Positions 1-5,370 of a stretch of 5,370 bases of DNA are shown one piece after another. The notes beneath the pieces were generated by a model. It made no database searches. It had not been told where the DNA came from and saw only the letters and a program-made list of their open reading frames with translations. The position numbers and the translations under genes were made by a program. Source of the DNA: an uncultured Bacteroidales bacterium (GTDB lineage Bacteria; Bacteroidota; Bacteroidia; Bacteroidales; Bacteroidaceae); assembly GCA_945788445.1 (NCBI GenBank), contig CALZMA010000077.1:1-5370 (forward strand), given 5' to 3'. The first letter of the stretch is position 1; every line of letters starts with the position of its first letter.

Positions 1-25
1 CTGACGCCGACTCCCCCACCCCGCT

Positions 26-1879
26 ATGCCAAAGCTTTCCACGCGCCTCCGGGCGCTCCTCCTGTTCTACGTCCTCCTCGTGACGCTTTTTGTCCTGGCC
101 AAACCCTGCTTCGTGTTTGCCCAGGACAAAACGGTGTGCGGGGAGGTCAGCCTTTCCGACCTCCTGCAGGCCGTCTGGCACGGGCTTCCGCTCGACCTCG
201 CCACGGCCGGCTACGCCACCGCGCCGCTCTGGCTGCTGCTGGGCGCGAGCCTCTGGGTGCGCATCCCCTTCCAGCGCAGCCTCCACCGCATCTACTGCGC
301 CCTGCTCGCCGCCGCGCTCGCCCTCATCTTCGTGGGCGACAGCTGCCTCTACGGTTTCTGGGGCATCAAGCTCGACGGCACCGTCTGGAACTACCTCTCG
401 CAGCCGCAGGGCGCGCTTTCGAGCGTCTCGATGGGCTATGCCATGGGCTGCACCCTGGCCACGGTGGCAGCGGGTGCCGCCATCTACGCCCTGCTCCAGG
501 GACTGGTGCCCGCCCGCTTCGAGGCTTCGCAGCGCCGCGGGGCCATGACGGGCCTGTGGCTGCTTCTCGGCGGCCTCCTCTTCCTCGGCATCCGCGGCGG
601 CGTGGGCAAGAGCACAGCCAACGTGGGCATGGTCTACTGGACCGACCGCCCGTTTCTCAACCACACGGCGGTGAACCCCGCCTTCAGCCTCCTCGCCTCG
701 CTGCAGAAGACCAAGCAGTTTGAGGACGAGGCCAACTTCTACGACGAGGCCGAACGCGCCCGCCGCTTTGCCCTGCTCCACTACCGGACGGAGAGCCTCG
801 CGCCCGACACGCTGCTCACCACGCAGCGCCCCAACGTGCTGCTCATCCTGATGGAAGGCTGCGGCGCCTCGTTCGTGCATGCCGTCAATCCCGAAGCCGA
901 CCCCGCCGTGACGCCCCACCTGAACCGCCTGGCGGAAGAAGGCGTGGTGTTCACGCAGTGCTACGCCAATTCCTTCCGCACCGACCGCGGCACGCTCTGC
1001 ACCCTGAGCGGTTTCCCCGCCCTGCCCGACGTGAGCGTCATGAAGCTGCCCGGCAAATGCGGCCGCCTGCCCTCCATCGCGGCCTCGCTGCGCCGCGCGG
1101 GCTACGCCACGGAGTTTCTCTACGGGGGCGACATCAATTTCACCAACACCAACGGCTACCTGCTCTCCACGGGCTACGAGCGGACCTACGGCGAGACTTC
1201 CTTCCCCGCCTCGGTGCGCCGCACCCACGACTGGGGCGTGACGGACCGCATTGCCTTCGACAGCCTCTACGCACGCATCGTCCGCTACCCCACCTCGCAG
1301 CCCTGGCACCTCGGCTTCCTGACCCTCGCGAGCCACGAGCCGTGGAAGGTGCCCTACGACCGCCTCGCGGGCGACGAGCGGGCCAATGCGATGGCCTACC
1401 TCGACGACTGCATCGGCCGCTTCGTGGAACGGCTGCGGCAGACCCCGCTCTGGGACAACACGCTCGTGGTCATCCTTCCCGACCACGGCATCCCCTACCG
1501 CGACATCACCAACGACGCGGACGAAAGGAAGTCGCACATTCCGCTCATCTGGACCGGCGGGGCCGTAAGGCAGGCGCGGAAAATCGACCTCCTCTGCAAC
1601 CAGACCGACCTCGCCGCCACGCTCCTCGGACAGCTCGGCCTGCCCCACGACGACTTCCGCTTCAGCCGCGACATACTGAGCCAAAACTACACCCACCCCT
1701 CGGCGGTCCACGCCTGGAGCGAAGGCATCTACTGGAAGGACGCCTCGGGCATCTCGGTGGTCAATCTGCTCACCCGGCCCGTATCGACCTTCCGCGAGAG
1801 CCCCAAGCCCTCGCAGCAGCGCGTGAATGCGGCGAAAGTATTCCTCCAGACGGCCTACGACGCCCTGGGGGCCTTGTAA
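26..1879 (+). CDS. LTA synthase-like membrane phosphotransferase (sulfatase/alkaline phosphatase fold)
   Basis: This 617-residue protein has the layout of the LtaS/MdoB group (COG1368): five predicted membrane segments (about residues 10-32, 64-80, 90-112, 134-160 and 173-191), a linker, then an extracytoplasmic catalytic domain from about 270 to 560. Visible active-site elements are Glu277 in NVLLILMEG (metal ligand), Thr319 in NSFRTDRG (candidate nucleophile, equivalent to LtaS Thr300), His437 in SHEPW, and Asp486-His487 in PDHG (metal ligands). Their spacing is close to that of LtaS, so the enzyme looks intact. Family members move a phosphoglycerol or similar phospho-headgroup from a phospholipid to an acceptor outside the inner membrane. 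A Gram-negative host has no lipoteichoic acid, so the acceptor is unknown. The start is supported by an in-frame TGA at 2-4 and by the first membrane segment beginning about ten residues in. The next gene starts 25 bases downstream, suggesting co-transcription. A true sulfatase is less likely because the nucleophile is Thr and no CxPxR motif is seen. Confidence 0.9.
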   Translation: MPKLSTRLRALLLFYVLLVTLFVLAKPCFVFAQDKTVCGEVSLSDLLQAVWHGLPLDLATAGYATAPLWLLLGASLWVRIPFQRSLHRIYCALLAAALALIFVGDSCLYGFWGIKLDGTVWNYLSQPQGALSSVSMGYAMGCTLATVAAGAAIYALLQGLVPARFEASQRRGAMTGLWLLLGGLLFLGIRGGVGKSTANVGMVYWTDRPFLNHTAVNPAFSLLASLQKTKQFEDEANFYDEAERARRFALLHYRTESLAPDTLLTTQRPNVLLILMEGCGASFVHAVNPEADPAVTPHLNRLAEEGVVFTQCYANSFRTDRGTLCTLSGFPALPDVSVMKLPGKCGRLPSIAASLRRAGYATEFLYGGDINFTNTNGYLLSTGYERTYGETSFPASVRRTHDWGVTDRIAFDSLYARIVRYPTSQPWHLGFLTLASHEPWKVPYDRLAGDERANAMAYLDDCIGRFVERLRQTPLWDNTLVVILPDHGIPYRDITNDADERKSHIPLIWTGGAVRQARKIDLLCNQTDLAATLLGQLGLPHDDFRFSRDILSQNYTHPSAVHAWSEGIYWKDASGISVVNLLTRPVSTFRESPKPSQQRVNAAKVFLQTAYDALGAL

Positions 1880-1904
1880 CACACCAACCCACAGCCTTTT
1901 CACA

Positions 1905-2918
1905 ATGAAGAGCATACTCATCACGGGCGCCTCGGGCTTCATCGGCAGCTTCCTCGTGGAGCGCGGCCTCGAGGCCGGCATGAACGTCTGGGCAGCCCTG
2001 CGCGCCACCAGCAGCCGGAAGTACCTCACGGACGGGCGCACGCAATTCATAGAACTGGACCTCGGCCACGACGAGCGACTCCGCGCGCAGCTGAAGGCCC
2101 ACGCCGAACAGCACGGGCCGTTCGACTACGTCATCCACGCCGCGGGGGCCACGAAATGCCGCCGCCCCGAGGATTTCCAGAAGACCAACGCCGAGGGAAC
2201 GCTGCGCCTGGCCCTCTCGCTCCTCGAAACGGGGGCCCTGCGGCCCGAAGGGCGCTTCGTGTTCCTCAGTTCGCTCAGCGTGTGCGGCCCGGTACACGAA
2301 ATAGACTTCGAACCCATCACGGAAAACGACACGCCGCTGCCCAACACCGCCTACGGGCGCTCCAAGCTCCAGGCCGAGCGCTACCTGGCCGACGTGCCGG
2401 GCCTCAACTACGTGGTGCTGCGCCCCACAGGCGTGTATGGGCCGCGCGAACGCGACTATTTCATGATGGCGAAGAGCATACGGCAACACGTGGACTTCGC
2501 GGTGGGATTCCGCCCGCAGGTGCTCACGTTCATCTACGTGGCCGACCTCGTCGAAGCCGCCTACCTGGCGCTCGACCACGGCCCGCGCGGCGCGGTCTAC
2601 CCGCTCTCGGACGGACGGCAGTACACGAGCCGCACCTTCAGCGACCTGCTGCAACTCGAACTCGGCGTGAAGCGCGTGGTCCACGTGACGGCGCCGCTCT
2701 GGGTGCTCTGGCTGGTCAGCTGTATCGCGGGCAAGGCGGCCGCCCTCCTGGGCCGCACGTCCACACTCAACCTCGACAAGTACCGCATCATGCGGCAGCG
2801 CAACTGGAAGTGCAGCATCGAGGCGGCACGGCGCGACCTCGGCTACCGCCCGCAGTGGCCGCTCACGCGGGGCGTGCGGGCCGCCGTCGAATGGTACAAG
2901 GCGGAGGGCTGGCTCTAA
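1905..2918 (+). CDS. NAD(P)-dependent epimerase/dehydratase family protein (extended SDR)
   Basis: The protein is 337 residues, a usual length for extended SDRs. The N-terminus is a Rossmann fold with the dinucleotide motif TGASGFIG (GxxGxxG at residues 8-14), an acidic residue after the third strand (ELDLGHD), and IHAAGATK. The catalytic set is present: Ser123 in FLSSLSVCG, Tyr150 and Lys154 in AYGRSK. The usual Tyr of the SxxxVYG stretch is Cys127. RPTGVYGPRE and FIYVADLVEA are typical of the substrate-binding half. Residues 264-283 form a hydrophobic segment (PLWVLWLVSCIAGKAAALLG), suggesting membrane association and perhaps a lipid substrate, as in 3-beta-HSD-like members. The ATG at 1905 was chosen over an upstream ATG at 1827 because it puts the Rossmann strand at residues 2-7 and avoids overlap with the preceding gene. 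Substrate cannot be read from sequence: sugar-nucleotide epimerase, dihydroflavonol-reductase-like or ketosphinganine/ceramide reductase (CerR-like) are all possible. The flanking membrane-lipid genes favour a lipid substrate; that is inference. Confidence 0.9.
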   Translation: MKSILITGASGFIGSFLVERGLEAGMNVWAALRATSSRKYLTDGRTQFIELDLGHDERLRAQLKAHAEQHGPFDYVIHAAGATKCRRPEDFQKTNAEGTLRLALSLLETGALRPEGRFVFLSSLSVCGPVHEIDFEPITENDTPLPNTAYGRSKLQAERYLADVPGLNYVVLRPTGVYGPRERDYFMMAKSIRQHVDFAVGFRPQVLTFIYVADLVEAAYLALDHGPRGAVYPLSDGRQYTSRTFSDLLQLELGVKRVVHVTAPLWVLWLVSCIAGKAAALLGRTSTLNLDKYRIMRQRNWKCSIEAARRDLGYRPQWPLTRGVRAAVEWYKAEGWL

Positions 2919-2981
2919 GCCGCCGGCCGACCGCACGGGCCGCCGCCCGTCCAGTTCTCTTTTTCCCAAAACGAAAACCCC
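2919..2981 (+). terminator. Intergenic inverted repeat, weak terminator or attenuator candidate
   Basis: This 63-base gap between the SDR and PAP2 genes contains a perfect 6-bp inverted repeat, ACGGGC at 2935-2940 and GCCCGT at 2945-2950, with a four-base loop. A T5 run follows at 2960-2964, but nine bases separate stem and T-run, which is too far for a standard intrinsic terminator. A competing pairing, CGGCC 2924-2928 with GGCCG 2938-2942, would exclude the first. It may cause partial termination or processing inside the operon, or it may be chance in GC-rich DNA. The A-rich stretch 2968-2977 just before the PAP2 start fits Bacteroidetes-type translation without a Shine-Dalgarno sequence. 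No TAnnTTTG promoter box is seen. Confidence 0.25.
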
Positions 2982-3929
2982 ATGCAATTTTCCCTTCGCC
3001 ACAAGTTGTTGCCCATCGAGGTGATTACGCTGGCCTACACCCTCTTCACGTCGCTCCTCATCCTCCTCTTCTGGGGCGAAATCAAGGACCCCGCAGGGCT
3101 GCTCCTCGCCCGCGGGCAGCACGTGGGCAACATGGCCCTGGCCTTCCTGCTCTACGCCTACCGGCCGAACGCCTTCACGCGCTTCCTGCGCTTCCTCATT
3201 CCCCTGGCCCTGCTCGGCTTCTGGTACCCCGACACCTACGAGTTCTGCCAGCTCTTCCCCAACCTCGACCACTTCTTTGCGCAGGCCGATGCCGTGCTCT
3301 TCGGCTGCCAGCCCGCGGTCACCTTCTCGCAGTGGCTGCCCGAGAAGCTGTGGAGCGAACTCTTCCACCTCGGCTACTTCGCCTACTATCCGCTCATCGC
3401 CGCCACGGTGCTCGCACCGCTCTTGGAGAGCCGCGAAAGGTTTGAGCGCACGGCCTTCATCGTGCTGCTGTGCTTCCTCTTCTACTATGCGGTCTACCTC
3501 TTCCTGCCCGTGGCCGGCCCGCAGTACTATTTCCACGCCGTGGGGCAGGGCCTCATCGAACAGGGCCACTTCCCGCACCTCGGCGACTACTTCCGCTACC
3601 ACACGGAGATGGCGCCGAGTCCCGGCCCGCAGGGCTTCTTCCACGACCTCGTGGAGGCCACGCAAGCCTCGGGCGAACGGCCCACGGCGGCCTTCCCCTC
3701 GTCGCACGTGGGCATGAGCACGGTGCTGCTCTTCCTGCTTTGGGCCAACAACCGCCGCCTCTTCTACGTCTCGCTCCCCTTCTATTTCTTCCTCTGCTGC
3801 GCCACGGTCTACATACAGGCCCACTACCTCGTCGACGTCTTCGGCGGATGGATTTCGGCCGTCCTCTTCTACGCCCTGGCCCTGTGGGTGTGGAACCACT
3901 GGCCGGGGCGCGAACCGCTGAAGGCATAG
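2982..3929 (+). CDS. PAP2-superfamily membrane protein, AUR1/IPC-synthase-like
   Basis: This 315-residue protein has about eight hydrophobic segments (roughly 11-31, 46-60, 68-83, 130-149, 157-177, 243-257, 260-278 and 284-304). PAP2 motif 2 is seen as FPSSH (His242), and motif 3 as ATVYIQAHYLVD with His281 and Asp285, the catalytic His/Asp pair expected in the superfamily. The Ser-Arg that opens motif 3 in classical PAP2 phosphatases is Ala274-Thr275, and no KxxxxxxRP motif 1 is evident; the corresponding position reads LPVAGPQYYF (175-184). With GYFAYYP (131-137), this pattern resembles the AUR1/PAP2_3 branch, whose eukaryotic members transfer phosphoinositol to ceramide. A loop of about 50 residues (185-235) separates the GPQYYF and FPSSH motifs and is probably extracytoplasmic. 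The likely role is a lipid phosphatase or a phospho-headgroup transferase in the inner membrane; which one is undecided. It follows the SDR gene by 63 bases and is probably co-transcribed with it. The short basic C-terminus (GREPLKA) shows no truncation. Confidence 0.87.
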   Translation: MQFSLRHKLLPIEVITLAYTLFTSLLILLFWGEIKDPAGLLLARGQHVGNMALAFLLYAYRPNAFTRFLRFLIPLALLGFWYPDTYEFCQLFPNLDHFFAQADAVLFGCQPAVTFSQWLPEKLWSELFHLGYFAYYPLIAATVLAPLLESRERFERTAFIVLLCFLFYYAVYLFLPVAGPQYYFHAVGQGLIEQGHFPHLGDYFRYHTEMAPSPGPQGFFHDLVEATQASGERPTAAFPSSHVGMSTVLLFLLWANNRRLFYVSLPFYFFLCCATVYIQAHYLVDVFGGWISAVLFYALALWVWNHWPGREPLKA

Positions 3930-3966
3930 GCCGGCGGCCCGCCGCAGGAGGCGGAAGCCCGCTTCC
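3930..3966 (+). terminator. Two consecutive GC-rich hairpins after the PAP2 gene
   Basis: Immediately after the PAP2 stop codon are two perfect short inverted repeats: CGGCG 3932-3936 with CGCCG 3940-3944 (loop GCC), and GGAAG 3953-3957 with CTTCC 3962-3966 (loop CCCG; one more G-C pair could close it to a two-base loop). Neither is followed by a T-run, so this is not a canonical intrinsic terminator. The position, between a probable lipid operon and an unrelated peptidase gene, would suit a transcript end or a processing barrier. In DNA this rich in G+C, 5-bp stems arise easily by chance, hence the low confidence. Confidence 0.3.
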
Positions 3967-4003
3967 CTACAATGAATATTCACCTCTACGAACCATAAAC
4001 CAC
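3967..4003 (+). promoter_or_regulatory. AT-rich leader before the peptidase gene (possible promoter/5' UTR)
   Basis: These 37 bases are only 14/37 G+C, a sharp contrast with the surrounding DNA, and end directly at the ATG of the peptidase gene. Such a dip commonly marks a promoter or an unstructured ribosome-loading region, and A-rich leaders without a Shine-Dalgarno are normal in Bacteroidetes. TACAAT at 3968-3973 resembles a generic -10 box, but no matching -35 and no Bacteroidetes TAnnTTTG/TTTG pair is visible, so a promoter cannot be assigned. An eight-codon ORF (MNIHLYEP, 3972-3998) lies inside it, ending five bases before the main start. Confidence 0.3.
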
Positions 4004-5370
4004 ATGAAAAAGATTCTGCTTTCCCTGTTGCTTTCCGCGCCCGCTGCGCTGCTTTGCGCGCAGAGTGTGGGCAAGGGTGGCATTTCGCCCGAAATGCTCC
4101 AAGAAATCCGTCGGGCCAACCCCACGAACGCCACGACGACGGCGCTGGGCAATGCCCTCGCCGGCACCTCCATCAACCAGCTCGCGACGAACGCCAACAA
4201 CCCCGACGCGACCGACACCTACTTCTCGAACAAGGTGCCCTCGAAGGGCATCACCGACCAGCAGAGTTCGGGACGCTGCTGGCTCTTCACGGGCCTCAAC
4301 GTGATGCGCGCGAAGATGATCAAGGACTACGACCTCGGCGAATTCCAGTTTTCGCAGAGCTACTGCTTCTTCTACGACCAGCTGGAGAAGTCCAACCTTT
4401 TCCTTCAGGCAATGATTGACAACGCCTCGAAGCCCATGGACGACAAGCTCGTGGAGTGGCTGTTCAAGAACCCGCTCTCAGACGGCGGCACCTTCTGCGG
4501 CGTGATTGACGTGGTGAGCAAATACGGCCTCGTGCCCGCCGAGGTGATGCCCGAGCGCTTCAACGCGAACAACACCTCGCGCATGGCTTCCATCCTGAAG
4601 CTCAAGCTCTGCGAATACGGCCTCACGCTGCGCAAGGCCGTGGCTGCCGGCGAGAAGCCCGCCGCCCTGCAGAAGCGCAAGACGGAGATGCTCGCCACGG
4701 TCTACCGCATCCTCGCCACCTGCCTCGGCGAACCCGTGCAGGAGTTCTCCTGGACGATGAAGAACGCCGAGGGCAAGCCCGTGAGCACGAAGCAGTACAC
4801 GCCCCTCTCCTTCTACAAAGAGTATGTGGGCAAGGACCTGAAGAACTCCTTCGTGATGGTGATGAACGACCCGACCCGACCCTACCACAAGACCTACACG
4901 ATCGACATGGACCGCCACTCGTACGACGGCGCGCAGTGGACCTACATCAACCTGCCGATGGAGGAAATCAAGCCCATGGCCATCGCCTCGATCAAGGACT
5001 CCACGATGATGTACTTCTCGTGCGACGTGGGCAAGTTCCTCGACTCCAAGACGGGCGTGCTCTCGCTGCGCAACTACGACTACGCCTCGCTCTTCCAGAC
5101 CGACTTCCCGATGACGAAGGCCGAGCGCATCGCCACCTTCACCTCCGCCTCGAGCCACGCCATGACGCTCATGGCCGTTGACCTCACCGCCGAGGGCAAG
5201 CCCACGAAGTGGATGGTGGAGAACTCCTGGGGCAGCAGCCACGGTCACCACGGACACCTCATCATGACGGACGAATGGTTTGACGAATATATGTTCCGCC
5301 TCGTCGTGGACCGCAAGTACGTGCCCGCCGAGACGCTCCGCCTGCTCGAACAGAAGCCCACGGTGCTCCC
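4004..5370 (+). CDS. Exported C1 aminopeptidase (bleomycin hydrolase/PepC family), 3' truncated by window end
   Basis: The frame is open for 455 codons from the ATG at 4004 to the window edge. Residues 1-19 form a Sec signal peptide (MKK, hydrophobic core, likely cut after LCA19). The mature part is a papain-fold C1B peptidase: oxyanion Gln86 and nucleophile Cys92 in DQQSSGRCW, catalytic His385 in SSHAMTLMAVD, and Asn407 in ENSWG. FCGVIDVVSKYGLVP (about residues 165-180), TYTIDMDRH and TDEWFDEY are further family hallmarks. The right edge (YVPAETLRLLEQKPTVL) corresponds to the last part of bleomycin hydrolases, so perhaps only about a dozen residues are missing, including the C-terminal arm that enters the active site and sets aminopeptidase activity. 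PepC and eukaryotic bleomycin hydrolase are cytosolic hexamers; a signal peptide implies periplasmic or surface peptide trimming here. A lipoprotein is unlikely because Leu17 precedes Cys18. It lies 74 bases after the PAP2 gene and may have its own promoter. The symbol pepC is withheld because this exported form may not be orthologous. Confidence 0.9.
   Translation, partial: MKKILLSLLLSAPAALLCAQSVGKGGISPEMLQEIRRANPTNATTTALGNALAGTSINQLATNANNPDATDTYFSNKVPSKGITDQQSSGRCWLFTGLNVMRAKMIKDYDLGEFQFSQSYCFFYDQLEKSNLFLQAMIDNASKPMDDKLVEWLFKNPLSDGGTFCGVIDVVSKYGLVPAEVMPERFNANNTSRMASILKLKLCEYGLTLRKAVAAGEKPAALQKRKTEMLATVYRILATCLGEPVQEFSWTMKNAEGKPVSTKQYTPLSFYKEYVGKDLKNSFVMVMNDPTRPYHKTYTIDMDRHSYDGAQWTYINLPMEEIKPMAIASIKDSTMMYFSCDVGKFLDSKTGVLSLRNYDYASLFQTDFPMTKAERIATFTSASSHAMTLMAVDLTAEGKPTKWMVENSWGSSHGHHGHLIMTDEWFDEYMFRLVVDRKYVPAETLRLLEQKPTVL

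Noticed and set aside
1827..1904. Upstream ATG extension of the SDR gene, giving 26 more residues
   Set aside because: The extension overlaps the end of the LtaS-like gene, adds a sequence unlike any SDR N-terminus, and would put the Rossmann motif unusually far from the start.
958..1908. Arg/Pro/His-rich + strand frame of 316 codons inside the LtaS-like gene
   Set aside because: It is a frame-shifted reading of the catalytic domain with no motifs; the in-frame protein is continuous, so there is no evidence of a frameshift or a second gene.
1770..3983. A 737-codon open frame on the minus strand, antisense to the SDR and PAP2 genes
   Set aside because: It runs through both intergenic gaps, is full of Arg, Glu, Gly, His and Ala, has no recognisable domain, and lies opposite two clear protein families. 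Long antisense frames are expected in DNA with strong G/C bias at third codon positions.
3972..3998. Eight-codon ORF (MNIHLYEP) as a leader peptide before the peptidase
   Set aside because: There is no ribosome site at a workable distance (the AGGAGG at 3946-3951 is 20 bases upstream and adjoins a hairpin), no run of regulatory codons, and a chance ORF of this size is common.
4055..4060. Lipoprotein signal in the peptidase (Cys18)
   Set aside because: The residue before the Cys is Leu, whereas a lipobox needs Gly, Ala or Ser there. LCA followed by Gln20 fits a signal peptidase I site better.
4478..5257. A 259-codon minus-strand frame opposite the peptidase
   Set aside because: Its composition (Val, His, Gly, Leu and Arg repeats) mirrors the sense codons. 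The + strand carries the full catalytic triad of a known family, so this is a shadow frame.

Overview
The window is GC-rich (roughly two thirds G+C by eye, strongest at third codon positions) and carries four genes, all on the + strand and tightly packed. Starts lack convincing Shine-Dalgarno sequences and are preceded by short A/T-rich or plain stretches. The protein families (a LTA-synthase-like protein with the FRTDRG...GFPALP...GGDINFTN motif series, an extended SDR, an AUR1-like PAP2 protein and an exported PepC-type peptidase) look most like a Gram-negative Bacteroidetes, probably a high-GC member of the Bacteroidales. This taxonomic call is inference from protein style and translation signals; no rRNA or other marker gene is present.

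Layout: (1) 26-1879, a polytopic membrane protein with an extracytoplasmic alkaline-phosphatase/sulfatase-fold domain of the LtaS type. (2) 1905-2918, an extended short-chain dehydrogenase/reductase (NAD-dependent epimerase/dehydratase family) starting 25 bases after the first gene. (3) 2982-3929, a multi-pass PAP2-superfamily protein whose motifs resemble AUR1/inositol-phosphorylceramide synthases more than ordinary lipid phosphatases. (4) 4004 to the right edge, an exported bleomycin hydrolase/PepC-type C1 cysteine peptidase, cut by the window end probably only about a dozen codons before its stop. The gaps of 63 and 74 bases hold small GC-rich inverted repeats. The last part of the second gap is notably AT-rich and may be the 5' leader or promoter region of the peptidase gene.

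How they may work together: genes 1-3 look like one transcription unit dealing with membrane lipids: a predicted phospho-headgroup transferase, a reductase with a hydrophobic C-terminal segment, and a membrane PAP2/AUR1-like enzyme. Bacteroidetes make sphingolipids with phosphoethanolamine, phosphoglycerol or phosphoinositol headgroups, so a lipid (possibly ceramide) headgroup module is a plausible but unproven reading. The peptidase is probably a separate function that happens to follow. There is no sign of mobile elements, CRISPR arrays, tRNA or rRNA in the window.
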